A DNA stretch of 6,804 bases from Gammaproteobacteria bacterium (GCA_023381645.1 JAMCRJ010000107.1:1-6804); one strand, 5' to 3'. Positions 1 through 5,930 are shown, counted from the first letter of the stretch. Numbers and translations: made by a program. The notes: generated by a model not told the origin, from the sequence alone.

Positions 1-514
1 TACTGCCCGGGTCCAGGTGCAGGTGGTCAGCGAAACGGAGATCCAATCCTAGCCAGTGGACGGCCAGCGCCCGCAGAATGTGGCCATGGGCAAAGCACAG
101 CACGTGTCGGTGGCCTTTTTCATCCCATTCCTTCAGCAGCTCCTCACAACGGCTACTGACGGCTTCCGGGCTTTCGCCACCCGGTCCGCCACAACGGAAA
201 ACGCTCCATTCCGGATTTTCCCGGTGAATTTCCGCTGTCGTCATTCCTTCATAGCGGCCGTAGCGCCACTCACAGAGCCCCCGGTGCAGTTCAGGAACCG
301 CAAAACCCGCGAGAATGGCCGTGTGATGGGCACGCAGCATAGGACTGGAGTAGATCCCATCAAAATGCCCCTGTCCCACAAAGTGGTTCCAGAGCGCCTG
401 CGCGTCTTTTCGCCCCTCCGCTGTCAAAGCCACGTCGGTCACCGAAGTGTGTTTGCCGCTATCGGCCCACTCGGTCGCGCCATGTCGCACCAGCGTGATG
501 GATTCCATACTCAT
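1..514 (-). CDS. Histidine phosphatase family protein, SHB17-like, 3' end cut by window edge
   Basis: The first 171 residues are present and the C-terminus lies beyond the left edge. The branch-2-like histidine phosphatase layout is complete so far: RHG at 10-12 supplies the phospho-accepting His11 and Arg10, SPMLRA supplies Arg61, Glu82 lies in CEWRYGRYEG, and FAHGH supplies the second His143. The phrases W-YG-YEG-T-EI (83-95) and GGPGGES (109-115), and then HGHILRALAVHWLGL, resemble the yeast SHB17 (sedoheptulose-1,7-bisphosphatase) subgroup more than classical phosphoglycerate mutase. The family removes phosphate from sugar phosphates or other small molecules in the cytoplasm. I chose the ATG at 514 because GGAG lies 7 nt upstream; a second ATG at 508 is also possible. 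It lies downstream of the aquaporin gene on the same strand, but the terminator at 621-648 suggests it is transcribed separately. Fold assignment is firm; the substrate is inferred. Confidence 0.9.
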   Translation of the reverse strand, partial: MSMESITLVRHGATEWADSGKHTSVTDVALTAEGRKDAQALWNHFVGQGHFDGIYSSPMLRAHHTAILAGFAVPELHRGLCEWRYGRYEGMTTAEIHRENPEWSVFRCGGPGGESPEAVSSRCEELLKEWDEKGHRHVLCFAHGHILRALAVHWLGLDLRFADHLHLDPGS

Positions 515-620
515 GAAGAGACTCCAGAAGGTGGCCTGCAATACCTAAACTATAGAATCAGAACTTGCGGATCGTGGCGGGATGGGGACGATGAAGGAGC
601 CTGGCCTTGGAGAAAATGAC

Positions 621-648
621 GGCGGCGCCACAAAACCATGGCGCCGCC
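621..648 (-). terminator. Strong hairpin terminator after the aquaporin gene
   Basis: A perfect 10-bp GC-rich inverted repeat (GGCGGCGCCA and its complement) with an 8-nt loop lies 34 nt past the aquaporin stop codon. Read on the minus strand it is followed by TCATTTTCTCC, a short, imperfect T-rich tract. It separates the aquaporin gene from the phosphatase gene. Confidence 0.75.
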
Positions 649-682
649 GCTACTACGGGTGCCACCTGGCAAAACGGCCGGG

Positions 683-1339
683 TCAGGAAACAGCCTTGTG
701 CTCCTGCATGAAATTGTAGAGCAATCCGGCAATCAGCCCGCCCAGCGGCGTCGCAACGAGATATACCCATATGTGCGGGAAGTAGACACCAGCGACGGCC
801 GGACCCAATGTCCGCGCGGGATTCAGGCTTGCTCCCGTCAGCGGCCCCATAAACGTCACCGCCATGACCAGGGTAAAACCGATAGCGAGAGGAGCAGCGT
901 TACCGGCACGACCGCTCATGGCCGTATACAACGCGGTAGTGGTCAGGAAAAATGTTCCCAAGGCTTCCAGTATAAAACCGCCGGAGACCGATACGAGGCT
1001 GGTATTGATGGTAGTGGCCCCAAGATGTCCTGTCGATCCGCCAAGAACCACCAGAAGCACATAACCGGCCGCGATGCCGCCCCCAATCTGGGCGATCATA
1101 TACAGGCCGGCATCCTTCCAGCCTATCTTTCCTGCAATGGCCCCGCCAAGAGTGACCGCGGGGTTGACCACGCCGCCACTGATGTCACCAAACACATACG
1201 CGGCGATCATAATGGCCAGTCCATTGGCCAGGGCCACATCGATCAGAGGATAACCCATTGCCGCGGCTCCGCCACCAAAAAATATGAGCCCGAAGGTACC
1301 GATGAACTCTGCCGTCATTTTCCGAGTTATTGAGCACAT
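683..1339 (-). CDS. Aquaporin / MIP-family channel with atypical selectivity filter
   Basis: A 218-residue MIP-family channel, close to the usual length for AqpZ-type proteins. Both NPA boxes are present: GGVVNPAVTLGG (NPA at 59-61) and GASLNPARTLGP (NPA at 173-175), each ending a half-helix, and about six hydrophobic membrane segments can be seen. It should let water or small neutral solutes cross the inner membrane. Aligned by eye to E. coli AqpZ (Phe43, His174, Thr183, Arg189), the aromatic/arginine filter here reads Asn39, Val161, Ala170, Arg176. This lacks the His and Phe of water-specific channels and is not the GlpF pattern either. The usual loop-B His in GHISGG is Asp (GDISGG). I chose the ATG at 1339 because GGAG lies 8 nt upstream and the family's N-terminus starts there; a longer reading to 1420 would add 27 charged residues with no homology I recognise. 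Family certain, substrate open. Confidence 0.95.
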   Translation of the reverse strand: MCSITRKMTAEFIGTFGLIFFGGGAAAMGYPLIDVALANGLAIMIAAYVFGDISGGVVNPAVTLGGAIAGKIGWKDAGLYMIAQIGGGIAAGYVLLVVLGGSTGHLGATTINTSLVSVSGGFILEALGTFFLTTTALYTAMSGRAGNAAPLAIGFTLVMAVTFMGPLTGASLNPARTLGPAVAGVYFPHIWVYLVATPLGGLIAGLLYNFMQEHKAVS

Positions 1340-1591
1340 TAAGGATTCTCCATTAAAAACATGCGAAAGGTGACGCGGCGCCTCCCTTTGACGCCGTGCC
1401 GCACGAAGATCCATAAGCAAATAATGACAGGCTTACAGATCTGGGGCGATGATACCTATAAACTGGATATATTGATATAACCTGTCCGTAGATGGATGAA
1501 GTCCATGACGATGCACGAAAGTCGTAATCCTCTGATTCGGCTGGGTGCACCTGGTTCTTGACGCGACCGATCCAGTTGGGCGCGTTACCGG

Positions 1592-2284
1592 TCAGATACC
1601 CGTCTGGCCGAGCAGATGGCCGATCAGCGTGGTGGCGACCATCGAGAGAATACCCCAGAAAACCACGCGGGTGGCGCCCTTCACCATGGAGGCGCCACCC
1701 GCCCGGGCCGCGACCGCACCAAGGAACACCAGCAGCAGGATGCTGGCCATATACAGGGCCGGTAGTACCTTGCCGTGGGGGACGAAGGCGGCGATCAGCA
1801 CCGGGAACAGGGCTCCACATGCAAAGGCGGTGGCGGAAGCCAGTGCCGCTTCGGCGGGCCGCGCCGCCACCATTTTCGTCATGCCCAGTTCGTCATGGGC
1901 ATGTGCAGCAAGGGCATCATGCTCCATAAGCTGGGTGGCGACCTGCTGGGCCAGCGCCTCGCTAAGGCCACGCGCCACATAGATGCCCCTGAGTTCGAGC
2001 AGTTCTTTTTCAGGGTTTTTTTCCAGTTCGCGTTTTTCCGTTTCGAGATCTGCGGCTTGGGTATCGGCCTGTGAGCTCACGGATACATACTCGCCAGCCG
2101 CCATGGCAAAGGCGCCGGCGACCATCGCCGCAACACCGGCGAGCAGAATTTGTTCATGGCTTGCCTGTCCGGCAGCGATACCGGCAAGGAGGCTTGCTGT
2201 CGAGAGCAGACCATCGTTGGCGCCCAGCACACCGGCCCGGAGCCAGCCGATCTTCTCCTGGTGATGGTGTTCATCATGATACAT
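1592..2284 (-). CDS. VIT1/CCC1-family Fe2+/Mn2+ transporter
   Basis: A 230-residue membrane protein of the VIT1/CCC1 (DUF125) family, which moves Fe2+ or Mn2+ out of the cytosol, usually by proton exchange. The signature is GANDGLLSTASLLAG near the N-terminus (Asp24 matching the transport-path Asp of plant VIT1), then AMAAGEYVSVSSQAD (Met61). Next comes the cytoplasmic metal-binding insert at about 75-135, rich in Glu (ETEKRELEKNPEKELLEL), and then three more membrane segments. The N-terminus carries a short acidic/His cluster (HDEHHH). I chose the ATG at 2284, preceded by GGGAG about 10 nt away. The frame stays open to 2470, but the extra 62 residues show no membrane or family signature and would run through the region upstream of the divergent gene. 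It is transcribed away from the DUF423 gene, 188 bp apart. In an iron-rich acidic habitat a role in metal detoxification is a reasonable inference. Confidence 0.92.
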   Translation of the reverse strand: MYHDEHHHQEKIGWLRAGVLGANDGLLSTASLLAGIAAGQASHEQILLAGVAAMVAGAFAMAAGEYVSVSSQADTQAADLETEKRELEKNPEKELLELRGIYVARGLSEALAQQVATQLMEHDALAAHAHDELGMTKMVAARPAEAALASATAFACGALFPVLIAAFVPHGKVLPALYMASILLLVFLGAVAARAGGASMVKGATRVVFWGILSMVATTLIGHLLGQTGI

Positions 2285-2397
2285 GCGATGTCTACTCCCG
2301 GCCGAGAAAGGGTGGCCAGAGTGTAACCACGGCGCAAAGCACCGGTCCAGCCATTCCTGCCTCACCCGGTTGTCCACCCAGAGGAGCGAATTTCTGC

Positions 2398-2403
2398 TAT
2401 CCT
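2398..2403 (+). promoter_or_regulatory. Possible extended -10 box for the DUF423 gene
   Basis: TGCTATCCT has the TGn extension followed by a four-of-six match to TATAAT, about 70 nt before the DUF423 start codon. I see no -35 box at the proper distance, so this is weak. Confidence 0.25.
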
Positions 2404-2472
2404 CCTCGACAGCCGCCTGTCTGCGAAGCAGGAACTCGCGGTCCGAATACCATGATGCAGCGGAGAACAATT

Positions 2473-2856
2473 ATGATATCGCAGACGGACAAATGGTTCC
2501 TTGCCCTTGGCGCCGCCAACGCGGGGACTGCGGTAGTGCTGGGGGCCTTCGGCGCCCACGCCCTGAAAGACCGCTTATCACCCAAAATGAGGAGCATTTA
2601 CCATACCGGTAGCCAGTATCACCTCTACCACGCCCTGGGACTGATGCTGGTGGGAGTGGTGGCGCTGCAACTGCCGGAATCCGGCCTTACGCAATGGTCA
2701 GGCTGGCTTATGCTGGCCGGGACGGCGTTATTTTCGGGCAGTCTTTACCTTCTGGCGATCACCGGCAAGGGTTGGCTTGGCGCCGTCACGCCCGTCGGTG
2801 GGCTGTCGCTCATTTCTGCATGGATATTGTTGGCTGCGGGCGTGTTACAGGTATAA
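2473..2856 (+). CDS. DUF423 family small membrane protein
   Basis: A 127-residue protein of the DUF423 family (E. coli YgdD, B. subtilis YwdK), of unknown function. Family landmarks are GAFGAHALKDRL (24-35), YHTGSQYHLYHALGLMLVG (43-61), FSGSLYLLA (87-95) and the C-terminal GAVTPVGGLSLI (103-114). Four hydrophobic segments at about 8-29, 50-67, 76-95 and 103-125 predict an inner-membrane protein. Three in-frame ATGs exist (2452, 2455, 2473). The last is chosen because CGGAG sits 7 nt before it and it gives the usual family length. The rhodanese gene follows after 30 nt, so the two may share a transcript, although a promoter-like sequence overlaps this gene's stop codon. No function should be inferred from the neighbour alone. 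Confidence 0.93.
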   Translation: MISQTDKWFLALGAANAGTAVVLGAFGAHALKDRLSPKMRSIYHTGSQYHLYHALGLMLVGVVALQLPESGLTQWSGWLMLAGTALFSGSLYLLAITGKGWLGAVTPVGGLSLISAWILLAAGVLQV

Positions 2857-2857
2857 T
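2830..2857 (+). promoter_or_regulatory. Possible internal sigma-70 promoter for the rhodanese gene
   Basis: A perfect TATAAT (2852-2857) lies 16 nt after TTGGCT (2830-2835, four of six matches to TTGACA). The -10 box contains the TAA stop codon of the DUF423 gene, and the rhodanese ATG is 30 nt further on. It could give the rhodanese and the following gene transcription independent of DUF423. Chance occurrence cannot be excluded. Confidence 0.4.
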
Positions 2858-2886
2858 TTCCGGTCAGCTTTGGTCAGGAGAGCAGT

Positions 2887-3285
2887 ATGACAAAGTCGGT
2901 GATAAACCTCGCCCCGCAGGACGCCTTCCACTTCCTGCAGAAAAACCCGCAGGCGGTGCTTATTGACGTCAGAAGTGAAATGGAGTTTCTGTTCGTCGGG
3001 CACCCGAAAGAAGCGTTAACCATCCCCTGGCGAGACGATCCTGACTGGGAAATCAACCCGGACTTTCTGTGTCGGGTACGACGCGCCACATCTCTCAACC
3101 GACCCGTCTTACTGATCTGCCGCAGTGGCCATCGCTCGCTGGAGGCTGGACAGTACTTACAGGCCAATGGTTTCAGCGCCGTTTACAATGTGGCGCATGG
3201 CTTTGAAGGGGATCTGAACGATCAGCATCGCCGCAGCAGCCTGAATGGCTGGCGCTTTGATGGACTACCCTGGGAGCAAATATAA
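2887..3285 (+). CDS. Single-domain rhodanese-like sulfurtransferase
   Basis: A 132-residue single rhodanese domain. DVRSEMEF (27-34) is the CH2A-type acidic motif, and the active-site loop is CRSGHRS with the persulfide-forming Cys78. The C-terminal phrase NVAHGFEGDLN..HRR (101-116), followed by NGWRFDGLPWEQI, is typical of a bacterial single-domain subgroup. There is no signal peptide, so it should work in the cytoplasm, moving sulfane sulfur from a donor such as thiosulfate or a thiol persulfide to an acceptor. The ATG at 2887 has AGGAG 6 nt upstream. It follows DUF423 by 30 nt and precedes the spermidine-synthase-like gene by 61 nt, all on one strand. Rhodanese, DsrE and TusA commonly pass persulfide to one another in sulfur oxidisers. 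Here the rhodanese is about 3 kb from dsrE-tusA, so a link is an inference. Domain and catalytic Cys are certain; donor and acceptor are not known. Confidence 0.95.
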   Translation: MTKSVINLAPQDAFHFLQKNPQAVLIDVRSEMEFLFVGHPKEALTIPWRDDPDWEINPDFLCRVRRATSLNRPVLLICRSGHRSLEAGQYLQANGFSAVYNVAHGFEGDLNDQHRRSSLNGWRFDGLPWEQI

Positions 3286-3346
3286 CACCGCGACAAAGAG
3301 CCTTTTGTTGATTTCCGCCGCACGGCGCAAAGGATGCACTAGAAAT

Positions 3347-4141
3347 ATGAACGAATCTGCCGGTTCTTTGACCAACTCTCCGGATCTGCCCAGTCAACCT
3401 GTGCTGGCGCAACCATTTGCGCAAGAGGATTTTCGGTCTATAACATTACGCTTCGATCTTTCGGCGACTCAAAGTACCATGCACAAATCTGCGCCAGACA
3501 AGCTGGTCCTGGGTTATACCCGCACCATGATGGGCTTTCTGATTCTACAGCCAAAACCCAAACGAATTGCCATGATCGGCCTGGGTGGAGGTTCACTGGC
3601 AAAATATTGTCTGCGCCACATTCCGGATGCCCATTTCACTGCCGTGGAGATCAATCCCAAGGTCATTGAGTTGCGTGACCGCTTCGGCATCCCACCGGAT
3701 GGCCCCAATTTCCAGGTGCTGAGCGGGGATGGCGCAGTATATGTCAGCAACCACACCAAACCGGTCGATGTGCTACTGGTCGATGGTTTCAACCATGATG
3801 GCCAACCCGGGCAACTATGCAGCACCGGGTTCTACAACGACTGTTATGCCAAGCTGCGAAAGAATGGGGTACTGGTGATCAACATGCTGAGCAGTGACTG
3901 GCAATGCGATGCCTATGTCGCCCGCATCCAGACAAGCTTCGACAATCAGGTCATTGTTATAGACGCAGAAGAGTCCGGCAACAAAATCGTATTTGCATAC
4001 AAAGGTACGGACTTCCCCCGGATGGCGAGCAAAATAAGCGATCGCGTTCGCGCGCTGAGGCCCTCACACAGTATCTCTTTGCACGCCACCGCGCAGAAAT
4101 TATCCCAACAATTCAAGCAACTTTATTCATGCCGCGTGTAA
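3347..4141 (+). CDS. Spermidine-synthase-fold (PABS-like) SAM-binding protein
   Basis: A 264-residue protein with the Rossmann fold shared by spermidine synthases and class I methyltransferases. Visible are QSTMHKSAPDKLVLGYTRTM (42-61), the nucleotide-binding loop MIGLGGGSLAKY (76-87), the acidic strand AVEINPKVIEL (99-109) and SGDGAVYV (126-133). The strand VDVLLVDGFNHDG (140-152) takes the place of the DSSDP-type active-site motif of true spermidine synthases. It therefore probably binds SAM or decarboxylated SAM, but aminopropyl transfer is doubtful. The ATG at 3347 is chosen because family-like sequence begins soon after. Its ribosome-binding site is poor (AAGGA about 12 nt upstream), and an in-frame ATG at 3245 would overlap the rhodanese gene and add 34 residues without family features. 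It is probably the last gene of the DUF423-rhodanese unit. Databases usually label such proteins 'spermidine synthase'; I would not take that literally. Confidence 0.88.
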   Translation: MNESAGSLTNSPDLPSQPVLAQPFAQEDFRSITLRFDLSATQSTMHKSAPDKLVLGYTRTMMGFLILQPKPKRIAMIGLGGGSLAKYCLRHIPDAHFTAVEINPKVIELRDRFGIPPDGPNFQVLSGDGAVYVSNHTKPVDVLLVDGFNHDGQPGQLCSTGFYNDCYAKLRKNGVLVINMLSSDWQCDAYVARIQTSFDNQVIVIDAEESGNKIVFAYKGTDFPRMASKISDRVRALRPSHSISLHATAQKLSQQFKQLYSCRV

Positions 4142-4169
4142 CGTCCAGGCGGACTGTACCAAGGCCCGG

Positions 4170-4185
4170 AGGCGGATGCCCGCCT
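4170..4185 (+). terminator. Weak hairpin after the PABS-like gene
   Basis: AGGCGG and CCGCCT form a 6-bp GC stem with a 4-nt loop, 29 nt after the stop codon. No T-tract follows, so it is either a poor terminator or an mRNA 3'-end stabiliser. Confidence 0.3.
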
Positions 4186-4293
4186 TAGGCGCATCGCCGA
4201 TCAGATATTGCATCAGGCACCAGGACCACGGCGCTGACAGATCACAGATTTCGGGGTAGGATCACCTCATTCACCCGGCAGGTTCCAAAGCCC

Positions 4294-4683
4294 ATGAACA
4301 AGCAGCAAGGAAATACACCCGTCCATATTTGGCGCGTCGATTTCGAGGGAATGGAGATGCGGACCACCTCATCGGATGGCATCCATGTGTGGATAGCACG
4401 GGATGACGTGATGGAGGCTTTGCAGATTCCGGATCCCGGATACGCTCTGAGCTTTGTAACCCCGGAGGATCAGGCCGCCCTTTCATCGGGAACCGATGTC
4501 CCGGACGAGGAAGACGAGCCGGACGGTCTGCCGATGATCAACGAAATCGCCGTCTATGAGATTATGGTACGCTTCCCGACTCCGCCCACCTGGCGATTCA
4601 AGCCCTGGCTGTTGCGCCTGCGGCACTTATTCTTCGAGCTGGTGACACGACGAGACGATGAAGCCACCTTCCTCCTGCAATAG
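4294..4683 (+). CDS. Small BRO-N-like domain protein, function unknown
   Basis: A 129-residue protein, nearly all of which reads as a divergent BRO-N (phage antirepressor/KilA-like N-terminal) domain. WRVDFEGMEMRTTSSDG (13-29) matches the usual F-FEG-EVR...DG start, VWIARDDVMEALQIPDPGYAL (32-52) matches the W-F-A-DV--AL segment, and INEIAVYEIMVRF....RFKPWL (82-106) matches the INESGLY-L--RS...KFR-WV end. In phages and plasmids this domain binds DNA and is normally fused to a second domain. Here the protein ends with FFELVTRRDDEATFLLQ and nothing follows. An acidic linker (DVPDEEDEPD, 68-77) sits inside the domain. No strong ribosome-binding site precedes the ATG, and no other phage gene is in the window. 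The assignment is from memory of the pattern, not a search. It could be a domesticated or relic regulator. Its last 57 bp overlap an antisense ORF. Confidence 0.75.
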   Translation: MNKQQGNTPVHIWRVDFEGMEMRTTSSDGIHVWIARDDVMEALQIPDPGYALSFVTPEDQAALSSGTDVPDEEDEPDGLPMINEIAVYEIMVRFPTPPTWRFKPWLLRLRHLFFELVTRRDDEATFLLQ

Positions 4684-4911
4684 AGCAGAACACTCCAAAC
4701 CTACAGCATGATGGTGGGTACCGAAACGAGGATCTCCGGGCATCAGAATGAACCGCCCCGCCATATCACAGAGGGTCTGGCAGAAACCTGCCGTCATCAG
4801 TCCGGCGTTACCGGCTTCGGTCATCAGGTGTTCCAGGCAGCCGAGCAGTTCATCATAGCGACGGATCGTCGGGTAGGACGGAAGCATCACGTCCTGCCCC
4901 TGCAGGATCAC
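4627..4911 (-). pseudogene. Unrecognised ORF, possible gene remnant, antisense to the BRO-N gene end
   Basis: This 94-codon GTG-start frame has protein-like composition (rich in Leu, Met and Gly, with regular high-GC third positions in 4690-4930), while the plus-strand reading is rich in His and Gln, as shadows of real genes are. No family is recognised. An alternative start is the ATG at 4887, which has AGGGG 9 nt upstream and gives 86 residues. The reading frame stays open and protein-like further upstream (residues such as FFGRRVYLALV) to a stop near 5035, but with no standard start codon. That suggests the 5' end of an older gene has been lost. The 3' end overlaps the BRO-N gene tail-to-tail by 57 bp. 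No promoter is visible, and the PsiE hairpin lies between it and the next gene upstream. It could equally be a small real gene or noise. Confidence 0.35.
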
Positions 4912-5001
4912 CAGGGCCAGATAGACCCGGCGCCCGAAAAACCGTAAAGAAGGGGATGTTCTGCGCTTGCGGCAGTTAAATGCATCAAAAGCAGGGCATC
5001 C

Positions 5002-5024
5002 AATAAAGCTCCCCGGGCTTTATT
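5002..5024 (-). terminator. Hairpin terminator after the PsiE-family gene
   Basis: AATAAAGC and GCTTTATT form a perfect 8-bp stem around a 7-nt GC-rich loop, 40 nt past the stop codon at 5064. On the minus strand the T-rich part is the 3' arm itself. On the plus strand the hairpin is followed by TTCCGTCTTCT, so it may work in both directions. Confidence 0.6.
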
Positions 5025-5063
5025 TTCCGTCTTCTCTGCGGATTTGACCAGGCGTTACAAACG

Positions 5064-5549
5064 CTATGTTTCGTTGTGGCGGGGAGGAAATTGGACAGCG
5101 GCAACACGTGCGGCCACCAGGACGGCCAACAGCGCTGCGATGGCCAGAAGTTCGGTTGAATCCATGCGATGGGCGTAAAGGCCGATAAACATCTCACGCA
5201 AAACAAAAACGATCCCTACTTCGGCCAGTACCCGCAAGCGAAGGCGGTGAAACTCTAAATAATCTGTAAAGGTACGGAAAAGCTCAATCAGGACGAAGGT
5301 TGAGAGAACATCGATGACGAGCCCCTGCCCGAGATCCTCAACGAGGCCGTGGATATGTGTGAGGCCTTGGACAGCTGCAGCCTCGTGCAGAGTGCTCACT
5401 GCAACTGCAAAATCGTAAGCCAAGCCAACCAATGCGCCCAGCAGAGTAAGCAGCATAACAAAGATCAGTGCTATGACAATGAGATCCAGAAGCTTGCCAT
5501 AAAAACTCAGAGTCCTGGCTCGAGCCCCCGCTGCTACCTCTTGTGGCAT
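5064..5549 (-). CDS. PsiE-family (phosphate-starvation-inducible) membrane protein
   Basis: A 161-residue inner-membrane protein of the PsiE family. Hydrophobic segments lie at about 20-48, 76-92, 107-125 and 133-152. The family's most recognisable block is the third quarter, FVLIELFRTFTDYLEF....LRVLAEVGIVFVLREMFIGLY (85-125), with charged residues inside membrane helices. E. coli PsiE is induced by phosphate starvation, but its biochemical role is not established. I chose the ATG at 5549 because AAAGGA lies 8 nt before it; an in-frame ATG at 5579 would add ten charged residues and lacks a ribosome-binding site. It is transcribed alone, away from dsrE, with its own terminator. No pho box could be identified by eye in the upstream region, so phosphate control is not shown here. 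Confidence 0.85.
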   Translation of the reverse strand: MPQEVAAGARARTLSFYGKLLDLIVIALIFVMLLTLLGALVGLAYDFAVAVSTLHEAAAVQGLTHIHGLVEDLGQGLVIDVLSTFVLIELFRTFTDYLEFHRLRLRVLAEVGIVFVLREMFIGLYAHRMDSTELLAIAALLAVLVAARVAAVQFPPRHNET

Positions 5550-5722
5550 GATTCGATTCCTTTCTTGCTGTTCCGGCATGGGTTAGTCCGTAGTCGTGGT
5601 AGCCTGGGCCAAGCGGGGCCAAAAACATGTTATATCGATAACGTTTCAAGTATGCACCTGTTGTTATCAGCCGGCAAGATTGGTCTCATTACCGTGCCTG
5701 AAGGCCAACTGTTGTCAATCCA

Positions 5723-5753
5723 CTGACATTCATCCGCGCCACGTTTCTATAAT
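5723..5753 (+). promoter_or_regulatory. Possible sigma-70 promoter in the intergenic region
   Basis: TATAAT at 5748-5753 is a perfect -10 box. CTGACA at 5723-5728 matches TTGACA at five of six positions, but the 19-nt spacer is longer than the usual 16-18. The only thing downstream before the hairpin at 5880 is a 25-codon ORF. Confidence 0.3.
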
Positions 5754-5807
5754 AAAAAATCATCATATGGCGTAAAGATATTTAACGATTCGGAGAAGTA
5801 ACAAGTC

Positions 5808-5885
5808 ATGATAACCTTGGTATGTTATGTCCCATGGGTGATATTTATTAACCAATGGTTATGCTTCTGTTTGGATTTTACCTGA
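5808..5885 (+). CDS. Possible 25-residue hydrophobic peptide
   Basis: ATG to TGA gives a 25-residue peptide that is almost entirely hydrophobic (MITLVCYVPWVIFINQW at its start) with three Cys and no basic residue. GGAG lies 12 nt upstream, further than ideal. A TATAAT box lies 55 nt upstream, and the stop codon falls inside the 5' arm of the long hairpin, so promoter, ORF and terminator-like hairpin follow in order. AT-rich DNA produces short hydrophobic ORFs by chance, so this is a candidate only. No family recognised. Confidence 0.2.
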   Translation: MITLVCYVPWVIFINQWLCFCLDFT

Positions 5886-5930
5886 TTGGCACGATGGCTC
5901 CGCGCAGCGGAATCACCGTGCCAATCAGGT
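5880..5930. repeat. 51-nt near-perfect hairpin (24-nt arms, 3-nt loop)
   Basis: The outer 14 bp pair perfectly (5880-5893 with 5917-5930, arm ACCTGATTGGCACG). Then come one A/C mismatch, three pairs including one G-U, one C/A mismatch, and five perfect pairs (TCCGC with GCGGA) around the loop GCA. Two further G-U pairs are possible outside. On the plus strand GGTTTTAT follows, giving a weak terminator tail. TTTTA occurs on both sides (5876-5880 and 5933-5937). It could be a terminator, a mobile or repetitive intergenic element, or a structured RNA. Confidence 0.85.

Noticed and set aside
56..619. Plus-strand open frame over the histidine phosphatase
   Set aside because: The minus strand in the same place carries RHG, the YEG motif and HGH in one frame; the plus-strand product has no recognisable pattern.
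638..1333. Long plus-strand open frame across the aquaporin gene
   Set aside because: It is the antisense shadow of the MIP gene: no family pattern, very rich in His, Gln and Arg, while the minus strand has both NPA boxes and a ribosome-binding site.
2071..2472. N-terminal extension of the DUF423 frame
   Set aside because: The frame is open, but the extension is low-complexity Arg/Pro/Gln-rich sequence antisense to the VIT1 gene; the start at 2473 has a good ribosome-binding site and gives the family length.
4708..4947. Plus-strand 79-codon frame after the BRO-N gene
   Set aside because: No ribosome-binding site, and a His/Gln-rich product typical of an antisense reading; the minus strand is more protein-like.
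5338..5726. Frames on either strand overlapping the PsiE gene and its upstream region
   Set aside because: No membrane or family signature; they overlap the well-supported PsiE-family frame.
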